Positions 36,901 through 45,400 of a stretch of DNA of 64,000 nt are shown in pieces; within the stretch, counting starts at the first letter, position 1, and each line of letters opens with the position of its first letter. The stretch is from COMBO-56-21 sp963705355 (lineage in GTDB: Archaea > Thermoplasmatota > Thermoplasmata > UBA10834), in assembly GCA_963705355.1 (NCBI GenBank), contig OY970070.1:1736001-1800000 (forward strand), read 5' to 3'. Both the position numbers and the translations under genes were made by a program. The notes under the pieces are model-generated. The model saw nothing but the letters and a program-made list of their open reading frames with translations, made no database searches and had not been told where the DNA came from.

Positions 36901-37878
36901 AACGGGTGGACGAACACTTCGCTGTTGCCCATCGTCGTGACCATTCCCGCCTATAGTGTGAGCCATCAACTGGAGCCTCAGTGCATAGCGGTCAATATTG
37001 GCAACATCAGGTACGCCAGCATAGAGGGCTACAAGTTCCTTGACGAATTCGGACCTGGCGGTTCATGGCCGAACGGAACCAGAGATCCTGGCGAATCAGG
37101 ATTGGGCGACTGGCATATCGTCCTTGAAGGCAGAACTGTCAATGGAGACTACGTCTGGATGGACGCCTGGACAGATAACTCAGGCTCTCTCTCGGAGATC
37201 GGGTACTATTGTTTCGGCCAGTTGCTGCCCGGCAAGTATTGGGTGAACGAGACGGTCCTCCCAGGATGGGTCCCGACCAAGACCTCTGTCAACCTAATCG
37301 TGATCCCAGCGTATCCGTACGGTCCGCCGGTGAAGATCGTCGTTGACTTCGCCAACATACTGCCTGGGGACGATCCGGCGATGAGCTTCGTGCTCAAGAG
37401 CGGCTGGAACCTCTGGTCGTCACCACTGGATGTGCCTGGGTTGACCGCCAAGAGCTTGCTCAGCGCGATTGGCCCGACGGCAACCGTCGTCAGCCAGCTG
37501 AACAAGACATCTGGCAGGTATGAATCGTACGTTGTGGGGGCTCCGGCGAGATACGACTTCAAGATAGTGCATGGCCAGGGCTACTATGTCGCGGTGAAAT
37601 CTGATGCTGTGTTCACTCTGCAGGGATGGTATGTGCCCGCGAGCGGGTCGTCAGTCAAGGCTGGATGGAACATCATAGGTTACAATGGCGTGGAAGCAAT
37701 CAAGGCTAGCGCATTGTTGGCTAGCGTCCAGGGCTGCAGCGGCACGGTCTTGACGTACCTCGACTCTGCGACAGGAATATACCACTCCTACATCAAGGGT
37801 GCTCCAGACAGGTACGATTTCGCCGTGACACCCGGAGTCGCATACTTCATCTGGGTTGACGGGACGGGGACCGTTTAG
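30928..37878 (+). CDS. Giant surface protein with 11 DUF11-like repeats and 5 SdrD/Cna-B-like domains
   Basis: From GTG 30928 (after a GGGGGGAG ribosome site) the protein has 2,316 residues; a TTG at 30838 would lie in the leader. It has an N-terminal membrane or signal helix (23-43), an IPT-like start, then 11 DUF11-type repeats (about 150-1603) with the hallmark ADKTCAAVGEDVIYEITVTN. Five SdrD/Cna-B-like domains follow (about 1604-2149; GPDGSYAFDNLPPGTYDVWE). The C-terminus holds two repeats (LKSGWNLWSSPLDVPG; VKAGWNIIGYNGVEAI). Ten of 11 DUF11 units keep the Cys of CAA. No C-terminal sorting signal is seen. It is probably an extended adhesin or sheath protein held by its N-terminal helix or by association. 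Confidence 0.9.
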   Translation: MKSTHGAAASGAATEKLRLSRTYMAFLIVFVFIGSAFFTAVVAEATAPRVWTAVSDYDPGDAVEIFGSGFLAGGPSVKLIITQDGVNYLDDSCAADANGAFDYVSFSIPLESELPASFNSSIPFVVMAYQDADHSGSCTFFDCRPHFHHEIDICKTVSPTCAAYGFEDHVTFTITITNPNTDTALTLVKVKDDMKGDILSHFAHILNPGHHTTWSYDVPVTDLAATPGLPEITNMVGVWATDSRCQTVQNTACAFVDILHPAIEVQKTASPTCAAYGFEDHVTFTITITNPSTDTVMTLTKVEDDIMGNILSHFDQTLSPGHHTTWSYDVSVTDLPATPGLPEITNMVGVWAKDKQNHPVQDTSCAYVDILHPMISVLKEADKSCAAVGEYVTYEITVTNPSNDTHMTFDVYDSLLGSPTSTPIGFLYHGDLYPLQSVILTGDHHKLNVGGYVYLPALCYRVTGHEPSDPFTNRANVDAWDDQNHHVPASSTGTWSEWTVDIRHIDVQVTKSADKTCAAVGEDVIYEITVTNPTDTWLNFTLWDSQFGYLWGPGSFDKWGTPYWPLAPGESVTFGGNNASDVVPDNGYVYLPVLDHTVTANDSDPLVNHATVTVCDDQYWTSCQWWLHIKTNYSASWTVDIRHIDVQVTKSADKTCAAVGEDVIYEITVTNPTDTWLNFTLWDSQFGYLWGPGSFDKWGTPYWPLAPGESVTFGGDNASDVVPDNGYVYLPVLDHTVTANDSDPLDNYAYAWVWDDQYWTSSQDWLHEKCNASAPWTVDIRNPAISVDKYADKTCAAVGENVIYTIYIENTGDCWLNFTVTDPLFGGVIWGPGFFGDKWTDPYWALAPGQHLWLTGDSSLDTDPDVTVVYLSVLKYTITGIEGDPLVNTVTVFAWDDQYVPGGEYAGLHSVTQTDSWSVDIRNPAISVDKFADKTCAAVGETVIYSILITNTGDCWLNFTVSDPLFGGVIWGYGTGITGDNFDDPYWALAPGQWIKLTGDSSQDTEPDVSVVYLSVLKYTITGTEDLNGDGFPDDPLVNTVTVFAWDDQYVPGGEYASLHSVTQTDSWTVDIRHIDVIVTKWADKTCAAVGEDVIYEITVTNPTDTVLDFELFDSQFGYLWGPGSFDKWGTPYWPLAPGQSVTFGGNNASDVVPDNGYVYLPVLDHTVTANDSDPLVNYAYVWVWDDQYWTSSQYWLHVKYNASAPWTVDIRHIDVIVTKWADKTCAAVGEDVIYEITVTNPTDTWLNFTLWDSQFGYLWGPDSFDKWGTPYWPLAPGESVTFGGDNASDVVPDNGYVYLPVLDHTVTASDSDPLINYAYVTVWDDQYWTSSQDWLHVATNYSASWTVDIRHPGILLDKYADKSCAVVDEDVTYYFYIENTGDTNLSYELYDDLFGGLGYAGTLTPGQHILLYYVHTVTGTEDVDGNGLPDDPLINTAWVNAWDDQYVEGGQWAGLHFVTQRDSWTVDILHPMIEVEKTAEKTVVMVGDYINYEITVWNPSWDTWMNFTLSDSKLGYLWGPGSFDMWGTPYWPLAPGQSVTFGGNISRDTAPDSTYVYLPALHYKTNQTDVPHTTNTVTVLAWDHQDHYVSDADSITVTVHLYAMVTGFVYQDNDVSGGLMGAGDTGLFTWKVTLSGTDMFGHAVDRFTFSGTDGSYNFTDVVPGDNYTVMEELQPGWTNTTLTSYDFSIASGETKRFDFGNIQFGRITGVKWLDDHMNGYQDLAPWPEPGLGGWVIHCDGVTVSGDPVHNTTTTGPDGSYAFDNLPPGTYDVWEELPAGWVAITPWIYYGVEVQGGQEVTCCKFGNVKLESISGWKFYDWNMNRVKDGEPGVCGWNITLTGWLNDGTFPFWPINATPVGPITIQSGPDGSWSFDNLLPGVYIVTEESRDGWYHTTPSSITFWIASYHGVSQVKFGNVPLTTIYGFKFFDKDLDGVMDAGEPGLSDWTIMLEKETSPGVWTLWGSTTTDLLGMYAFGNLLPGNYRVDEVLQNGWTNTSLLPIVVTIPAYSVSHQLEPQCIAVNIGNIRYASIEGYKFLDEFGPGGSWPNGTRDPGESGLGDWHIVLEGRTVNGDYVWMDAWTDNSGSLSEIGYYCFGQLLPGKYWVNETVLPGWVPTKTSVNLIVIPAYPYGPPVKIVVDFANILPGDDPAMSFVLKSGWNLWSSPLDVPGLTAKSLLSAIGPTATVVSQLNKTSGRYESYVVGAPARYDFKIVHGQGYYVAVKSDAVFTLQGWYVPASGSSVKAGWNIIGYNGVEAIKASALLASVQGCSGTVLTYLDSATGIYHSYIKGAPDRYDFAVTPGVAYFIWVDGTGTV
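32421..35321 (+). repeat. Tandem DNA repeat inside the giant gene, 417-base basic unit
   Basis: The phrase GACCGTGGACATCAGG or a close variant recurs at about 32421, 32838, 33255, 33678, 34131, 34548 and 34965, and again near 35322. This gives unit lengths of 417, 417, 423, 453, 417, 417 and 357 bases, all multiples of three. Units starting at 32421, 32838, 34131 and 34548 are nearly identical over long stretches, so this array has recently duplicated or been homogenised by recombination and could change length between strains. Confidence 0.85.
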
Positions 37879-37913
37879 GACTGAGAGAACCGGCATGAAA
37901 AACCTATCAATAT

Positions 37914-37937
37914 GCGGGCGTGATTTTGGTCGCCCGC
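37914..37937 (+). terminator. GC-rich hairpin after the giant gene
   Basis: The perfect 7-base stem GCGGGCG/CGCCCGC (37914-37920 and 37931-37937) with a 10-base loop begins 36 bases after the TAG at 37876-37878. A T-rich stretch (CTATTTTTATC) follows shortly. This could end or stabilise the giant transcript. The same T-rich stretch may also be the TATA box of the next gene. Confidence 0.5.
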
Positions 37938-37943
37938 AGAAAA

Positions 37944-37956
37944 CCTATTTTTATCC
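37944..37956 (+). promoter_or_regulatory. Probable TATA box for the IPEF-type sorted protein
   Basis: CCTATTTTTATCC is the best promoter-like stretch before the gene at 38054 and would give a leader of about 80 bases. It lies just after the hairpin at 37914-37937, so terminator and promoter are packed together. Confidence 0.4.
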
Positions 37957-38053
37957 ATGTAACTTGTGTTCGCTGCTCGATCGGCAGCCAAAAGGCTTTG
38001 AGACAGGCCGCCATTCGGACATATCACCTACATTGCGGAGAGGAGCGAGTCGC

Positions 38054-38557
38054 ATGAAGCTCTGTGGATTTTTGTCAAGGCCTGCCTTCGCGATTTTGAT
38101 AGTGTTCATCGTCGCCGCCGCAATAGTGACATCTAAAGCGGACTTGGGTCGACCCAATACAAGCGTTATGGCAGGTCTGGGTCCCAAAGTTGTTCAAGGC
38201 TATGTGAACGACACGGTAGGAAATCCTCTTGAAGGAGCGCTAGTCACAGTCGAAATAGTCGCCCAGGGCACTGGCACCATCAGAGATACCCAGACAGACA
38301 CGACAGGTTCTGATGGCTATTATATGGTCACGTTCGGCGATGTGAGCAAATGGGACATCGGGGACACAATTCTTGTCACAGCGACATATGATTCGAATCA
38401 GCAGTCAAACCAGACCGTTGCCAATGGTGATGCTTCCCAGCAGGTGAACGTGAACTTTGGATTTGCGATTCCGGAGTTCAGCAGTCCGCTTGGATTGGTC
38501 GCGGCGCTTGCAGCTGTTGTTTGTGTGGCAAATTTGCGCATCAGGCATGGACATTGA
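38054..38557 (+). CDS. Small secreted beta-domain protein with IPEF-type C-terminal sorting signal
   Basis: From ATG 38054 (after GGAG at about 38041) the protein has 167 residues. It has a signal segment (about 7-32), one carboxypeptidase-regulatory/Cna-B-like beta domain (VQGYVNDTVGNPLEGALVTV; DTQTDTTGSDGYYMVTFGDV), then a C-terminal tripartite end: FAIPEFSSPLGLVAAL, a hydrophobic helix and the basic tail NLRIRHGH. This is the plan of an archaeosortase substrate of the PEF/PEFG kind. It is a paralogue of the next gene. Cleavage by one of the two archaeosortases encoded here is inference. Confidence 0.82.
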   Translation: MKLCGFLSRPAFAILIVFIVAAAIVTSKADLGRPNTSVMAGLGPKVVQGYVNDTVGNPLEGALVTVEIVAQGTGTIRDTQTDTTGSDGYYMVTFGDVSKWDIGDTILVTATYDSNQQSNQTVANGDASQQVNVNFGFAIPEFSSPLGLVAALAAVVCVANLRIRHGH

Positions 38558-38618
38558 GCCCAGGATGGGAAAGTCTATTAATCATGGGTCGCTATACACG
38601 ATTTGCTTTCAAACTACG

Positions 38619-39149
38619 ATGCATGCAAGACAAGTGTGCGAATCAGAGTTGAGATTAGTGGTTCACTCAAGTAGAGGAGTAGCTGTATACGGGCTGTCAT
38701 CATTCTCTGTACTCTCAATTCTTGCAGTAGCGCTGCTCGGCAGCATGTCCGCAATGGCGGGTATTGGTGTCAAGCCTGTTATGGGCACCGTGTATGACAA
38801 TGCAGGGAACGTGCTCGGGGGAGCCACTGTCACGGTCGTGATCATCGACAAGAACACTCTCGTGGTCAGGGACACTCAGACAGACACGACAGGTTCTGAT
38901 GGCATTTATATGGTCACATTCCCCGCGGACAAATGGGACACCGGTGACACGATAAGGGCGAGGGCCACATATGGCTCTGTCCAATCCGAAGCAAATGAGA
39001 CGATTGCGAATGAGAGCGCGAGTCAGAACCTCGACATACACTTCACAACAGCCATACCTCAATTTGGCAGTGTCCTGGGATTCGGTGTGGCGGTTACTCT
39101 TGTGTGCGCAGTCGGCCTCGCATTTGTGTCCCGCCGAAGAAAGCACTAG
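38619..39149 (+). CDS. Small secreted beta-domain protein with IPQF-type C-terminal sorting signal
   Basis: From ATG 38619 the protein has 176 residues; a TATA-like GTCTATTAATC lies at 38573-38583. It has a signal segment (about 29-48), a beta domain (VMGTVYDNAGNVLGGATVTV; DTQTDTTGSDGIYMVTFPAD) and the end TTAIPQFGSVLGFGVAVTL followed by the basic tail SRRRKH. A stretch of about 48 bases (38290-38337 against 38877-38924) is nearly identical to the preceding gene, so the pair arose by tandem duplication. It is probably sorted by the same enzyme. The frame extends upstream to a TTG at 38457 inside the previous gene, which is unlikely to be used. Confidence 0.82.
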   Translation: MHARQVCESELRLVVHSSRGVAVYGLSSFSVLSILAVALLGSMSAMAGIGVKPVMGTVYDNAGNVLGGATVTVVIIDKNTLVVRDTQTDTTGSDGIYMVTFPADKWDTGDTIRARATYGSVQSEANETIANESASQNLDIHFTTAIPQFGSVLGFGVAVTLVCAVGLAFVSRRRKH

Positions 39150-39469
39150 TCGTTCCGATCTCTCACGTGTTCTTCAGGTCAACCGATTTCTTCCGAGGCC
39201 TCAGGCAGATTGGAGCCGAGCCGACATTCTCAATCTTGAGAATAATGATTTATAGTCGGCCAGTATACTGGTTCGATGACGGGGATGGGAGCACTCTGTA
39301 TACTCGTGCGCACATTGCGAGCAAGCATCGGTCGGATCCGTCTGAACTGCTGGCACATTTCAGCAGGCATTGCGACCAGAGTTCTCAGACTGATAACGAG
39401 GCGCTACCCCTTATATATCCACGTTCCGAACTAGAAACACGGAGTTGAGCCCCTCTGCATCGAAGAGCA
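39150..39469. other. 320-base intergenic region before the subtilisin gene
   Basis: It holds two TATA-like stretches on the plus strand: ATGATTTATAG near 39245-39255 and the strong CCTTATATATCC at 39409-39420. A 48-codon ORF from ATG 39275 overlaps the second one and has no recognisable content. No RNA gene was recognised. Confidence 0.5.
39409..39420 (+). promoter_or_regulatory. TATA box for the subtilisin-like protease gene
   Basis: CCTTATATATCC is the clearest TATA element in the region. It would start transcription near 39442 and give a leader of about 28 bases before the TTG at 39470. Confidence 0.6.
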
Positions 39470-42400
39470 TTGATCGAGCTGGGGAGTCAAAGAAAGGGAT
39501 CGATTCCCTCTGAGTGGAAATGCTTTGAGATCGGACCTCTAGCCGTCGCTTTGCTCGTTGTTTTGATTCTCGTGAGTTCGTCTTTCTTGATTCTTGCGTA
39601 CGTCGGTCAAACCCCGACGGTTTCCAATGTCAGTGTTGATGATTCATCCATTTACGGGAACGTCGGTTCCAGTCAAGGCTCGGGAGGCGTTGCGAACGAG
39701 CAGGATTGGGCTGCACTGGCTGACGAATCTGGCTTCGTAGATGTAGTTGTGATACTGAAGGACAAGAATGTCGGGCAAGACCCAGTGCTGTCGGTTGTCC
39801 ACAAGGTTACCGAGCAAACCAAGGGCAAGGATAGCAAGGTTCTGTCGGAGGATTCGAAACTACTCGACGAAATCGGCAGCGGAGCCAAGAAAAGATTCCT
39901 TCATAGTCTTTCAGGCTTCTCGGCTCACTTGACAGTGGAATCCATCCGCACTCTGAGCGCACTTGATTCGTCCATTGAGATCTATCCAGATGTTGAGGTT
40001 CATGCGTTCATTTCGTACAATGTCCGCCAAGTCGGCGCGGACCAGATGTGGGCTCGTACGGACTCAAATGGTTCGGCGGTCACAGGCAAGGGTATTGTCG
40101 TAGCGGTAATCGATACAGGCGTTGACTACGACCACCCTGATCTTGGAGGCGGGTTTGGCCCGTCGTACAAGGTCATCGGTGGCTATGATTTCTATAACAA
40201 CGACTCAGACCCAATTGATGACAATGGCCACGGTACCCATGTCGCTGGGATAATTGCAGGCAATGGCACGACTTTCAAAGGCGTCGCGCCTGATGCTAGG
40301 TTGCTCGCGTACAAAGTCCTCGGCTCAGATGGCTATGGCAAGACGAGCGACATAATTGAGGCCGTTGACAGAGCTATGGATCCGAACAACGACGGAGATA
40401 CCTCTGATCATGCCGATGTGATAAGTTTGAGCCTTGGCGGCACTGGGTCAGAAGTCGATCCAATGTCTCTTGCCGTCGATGCAGCTGTCGATATGGGCGT
40501 TGTTGTAGTTGTTGCGGCCGGCAATGATGGCCCTTCCTTCGGCACAGTCGCCTCCCCGGGTTGCGCCCCAGAAGTGATAACGGTTGGAGCGATTGACGCC
40601 TACGGAAATCTCGCCAGCTTCAGCTCGAGGGGGACAGGTTCGAGCCTAAGAATCAAGCCCGAAATCTGTGCTCCTGGCGTGTACATCAATTCCACTGTTC
40701 CGTTTTCAAACGCACAGTACAGCTCGCCAACCGGATACCGAATGCTGAGCGGTACATCGATGGCTACCCCCCATGTCAGTGGTGCAGCTGCATTGTTGCT
40801 TCAACTACATCCGGATTGGACGCCCGGTCAAGTGAAATCAGCGTTACTTACTGGAGCAAGTTCCTCTGGTTCGTCAGTCTGGTATTCAGGGGCAGGAGAC
40901 CTCTGGATTCCCTCTTCTGCAGATGCCGATCTGTTTGTGTCCGAACCATTGGCATCTTATACATTGGCAGGTAGTGCGGCAGTGAATCTCTCGATGAGGA
41001 ATTCTGGACCTGGAGCCACTTTCTCTCTCAGCTCAACTGATTGGTACTCGCTCTTGCCCAACGGAACGGCTGCTGGGAGTGTGTGGTCCAACCTCTCTTA
41101 TTTGCAGCCCCCTTCATCTTACATATCCTCAGGCGGGACATCAACCGTTCAGTTTGTCGTGGGCATCCCGACATCTGATGCTGCGCAAGGGTACTATGAA
41201 GGCGAGATACATCTGATTGCTGGTAGCCTTGATGTTCGCGTCGCCTTCGGCTATGCACTCCTTTCGCGCTTGAACGTGCATGTATTGGACACAGCTGGAA
41301 AGGAGGTCTTTGATCAGAATGGCTGGGTTGCTGTTTACAGTATCCCGGACGCCGACATGTCGATGACGGTCCAAGGTGGCGTGAGGCCGTCACCTCCAGC
41401 CGGTCTGCTGCTCCCGGCAGGGACCTATGCCGTGCATGCTGCTGGACACCAGATGATTTACAGATTCGATGATCCGTACCTCCTCTCAGCTGAGGTGACT
41501 CTTGGACGACTGGAAAGCAAAGACCTGTACCTTTCGATGTCTTCTGCGAGGCAGTTCAAACTCGACTTGCAGACCAATGAGAGCGTTCCGATATACGCCA
41601 AGGACTACAGACTGTACTGCAAGTACTCGGGCAAGAACAACTTCTCTATCGACCTCAAAGCCTCTGATTATTCAGTGAACGCTGCAGACCTGCTCTACCT
41701 GCCGAAGTCGAAGGTCATCTATGTCTCCGACACGAACGCGACCGTGGGCATCTCGATTGTTGGATATTCATACTCGGCGAGCATGTGGGATTTCATGTTG
41801 AGAAACTGGGCTCACTGGTATCAATTCACTCAGAGCACAGGAACCAACTTCTACATCGAGTCCACAGCTGATCTGCAGTACTTCCTAGCGTGGGAGTTCA
41901 ACTCCATAAGTTCCTCAACGCCTCTGACACTAACCATCATACCTGGTGAGGTTTCAACCTACCAAACGAAGTACGACATCCCAGGCACATTGGGAAGCGT
42001 GACTGGAAACTGGGGATCCACGGTCTCATCCGGTGGTCTCGCGACTTTCTATGTTCGTCGGGATACCGATACCCCGATCAATCCGTTCTTCTCCGGAATG
42101 ACCAGAACGGCGATAGTCCAGGGCGTCTTCACGGAGGTATACCTTCCAGGAGATCTCTACGATGAGTCGTTCGAGCGCGAATTGTACGCGCCCGACTACA
42201 ATCACGTGCTCGATGTGATGCCTTCCAAGGGAATCTATCTTCCGGAGCGGGATTTCCTCACTTCGATCTCTGGAGTGTCTGAGACAGAGCGTATCGGAGC
42301 CGGGCCAGTTTATCCCGCCGTTCGCACGTCTAACACGAACACTTCGATGGTGCTTTACCAACCTCTGCTGAGAGATCAAAGTGATGCGAAGGTCGTCGAG

Positions 42401-45400
42401 GCTGTCTTCCCGAGCATGACGATCTATCGCGACGGACTGTTCGTGAGCTCAGAGGATGTCTTGGAGTTCATGGCCCGTCCTGATGCCTTCAGAATTGTCA
42501 GTTTGCCAGCAGCCGGCTTTTACACAGTTGATTTTAAAGCCTCAGCCACACCGCAAATATGCAACAATGCAGAGATTGTGTTAGGTTTCAGAGTGCCCGG
42601 AATCGACATCAATCCACCGCAGATGACTGGGTTGAAAATGTCTCAGCGGTTCACGCCAGGCCAGTCCGTGGGGGTTGAGCTGACAGTCAAAGACGACATC
42701 TCAGTGAGCAATGTGGAGGTCAGCTGGCGTTCAGATGAAGGAGCCCCATGGCAGAATCTGGTTGTGAGCAGTCTTGGTGCGGGCAAGTATGGGGCAGTAA
42801 TCCAGACGTCCGCAACGGACATAGCGATTCACCTTCGAACCAAGATCACTGATTCGTCCGGAAACTACGTTGAGTTCTTCGCGTCAAACGCATCTCTGAA
42901 ACAAGTCCCTGTTCTTTTCGATCTCTCGACCGATGTACATGACATCGAATACAAGAATGCCGACGTTGTCGTGGGCATCAGTGGTCATTTGACGAACGTT
43001 GATGGCACTCCTTTGAGTGCTGGTTGCTCCGTGCCACTGGACTTAATGCTTGGCGGAAGGAAGGTGGCTATGATTCTGGATGATAGTGTGTCTCCGGGTT
43101 CTCGAATTCACAACGGGACCATCCGGTATGCATGGCATTTGAACCCAGTCTCGCTCTTCTCTGGTCCGAACGAGACTGCAAACATAGAAGTTGATTTCGA
43201 CCTCGGAACGTACCAGCCCGTGACAGCAACGATCACCCTGCACTCCATCGAATCCAAGAACAAGCCGCCGACGATCACTCTGCTATCCCCTTCCAATGGA
43301 AGCCTGATTGCTGCGGGGCAGGTCATAAGTCTGGACATCAAGGACGATGGTAGCTTTTCAGCGAGTGCATATCTTGACGGAAACTTCCTTGCGTATATCA
43401 ACTCACCCTGGCAGATACCTACAGCTTCCTGGAGCGATGGAAATCATGTCCTTCAGGTTGTGGCTACGGATGATCAGCAGTCGGTATCTCGTGCCTCGTA
43501 CCAATTCGAGATCGATGCATTGGCACCCTCCGTGACAATAATCAGCCCGAAAGATGGCTCAAGGATCCCAGCAGGCTCAACTCTAACTGCCGATGTTTGC
43601 GATGCGCATCTTTCGGGCGCCACCTATTCAGTTGATGGCGGTCCTCAACAGCCGTTCAATGCGCCTTACATTCTCGATATGACAGGCTGGACGCCTGGAC
43701 GGCACACTGTCACAGTCACAGGCGTGGACGCAGTTGGGCATTCGGCGTCGAAGGGAGTAACGTTTGATATCGCTGTGGGCACGATAGCAGTGCAATTGCT
43801 GAGCCCGGCCGATGGGGCTGTAGTCCGTTCCGGAACGAGCATCGAATTCGTCGCATCTGGAAACGGCACCATCACATACCGCTGGTGCGAGCTTGGAGTC
43901 TGGCATGACCTCGGCGCTCAGTCCAGCATATCGACCGTCGGTTGGTCACAGGGTCTCCACACCCTGTTGATCAACGCAACGAGCGATTTGGGTGGCTGGG
44001 ATGAGATTCAGTATTCTATAATCATAGACGACATCACGCCCGTGATCCAGCTGCTGGCTCCTTCCAATAACTCGTACGTGAGTCCGTCGGATTCGGTGAG
44101 AATAGGGGTCCAGGACGCAAACCTCAAGACGGTTAGCTGGACACTGTTTGGAATGATGGGCTCGACGTCCTCATCCGACATCGTTATTTCTCTAGCTGCC
44201 TACTTAGTGGACGGTCCTTTCTTCGTCTCGGTTCTGGCAGTAGACAAGGCAGGCAACTTGGTAACAGCGCAGTTCGCGTTTGTTCTCGATTCTGCCCCAC
44301 CTGTGGTCTCTGTAGGCAATCTCGTATCTGGCTCGGCCATCAACCCAGGCTTCGTTCTGAATTTCTCGGCGTCGGATGCGCATCTCATTTCTGTCCAGTG
44401 GTCTTTGGATAATGGTGCACCTGAGACCCTAACGGCACCATTCAGAATTGACACTAGTCAGTTTTCATTGGGATGGCACTCCATCAATGTGACAGCGAAT
44501 GATGCCAGCGGGAAGAGCACGAGCTATCAGCTGACGTTCTACCTTGACGGCGCTGCCCCAAACGTGAGTGTTACCTCGGGTGTTACGTACAATCGAGGCG
44601 TGGATTTCGAAGTGCAGGCTAATGTCACCGACGACTATGGTGTGGCTTCTGTGACTCTATTCTATGAGTTGCGGGATGGCACATTCGCAAGCAAAGCAAT
44701 GACGATCAACGGCAGCGAATACGTCTCCGCTATTCCATCGACTGCGCTCAGGGATGGCATGACGGTCTACATCGTCGCGTCTGACTCCGTCGGCAACTCT
44801 GTCGAGTCATCTCGTGTCATTCTCAATGCCGCAGCAGGGGGACCCACGAACAATCCCGACAACAACAGAACAGCCGGGTGGTCCTTCTTCGGACTGCCTG
44901 GAAGCATGTTGCTTATCATCTGCGCGATTGTCATCTCATCCGGTGCAATAGTATATGTTTCCAGAAATCGCGGGTGGAACGAGAAGTCATCGGTGAAGGC
45001 GTCTCCGCCAGCCAGGAGTCAGGGAAAGGCAGCCACTAAAGCTCATGTAGCTCTCTCGTCGTCCCCTAGCTTCACAGGATCGCAAGTGCCGGAGGCAAAA
45101 ACTGGACTCATGGGGAAGGTCAGCCGGCAACCGGTTAGGACGCAGCTCGTGCCTGCTGCAGCATCTCTGGGGAAGAATGAACGCAAGCCAAAGCCGACAC
45201 TAATAGAGGCTATACCAGAAGTGATTCTGAAGTGTCCTGCATCGAAGCAGGATAAGGATTCCGAGATCGACTATGGCGCTCTTATCCAGCGCGAGCTCAT
45301 CACACCATTACTCAAGAATTCGGTCTTCAGAGACTCCATCAAGGACTTCAATGCGGAGATCGAGCTGAAGCTTGAGGAGCTCAGAGCTATGTGCAGGGAG

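Noticed and set aside
36361..36969. A 202-codon minus-strand ORF inside the giant gene
   Set aside because: It lies opposite well-defined SdrD/Cna-B-like domains, has no recognisable domain and is explained by biased codon use of the plus-strand gene.
39275..39421. A 48-codon plus-strand ORF before the subtilisin gene
   Set aside because: It runs across the subtilisin TATA box, has no ribosome site and no protein features beyond composition.
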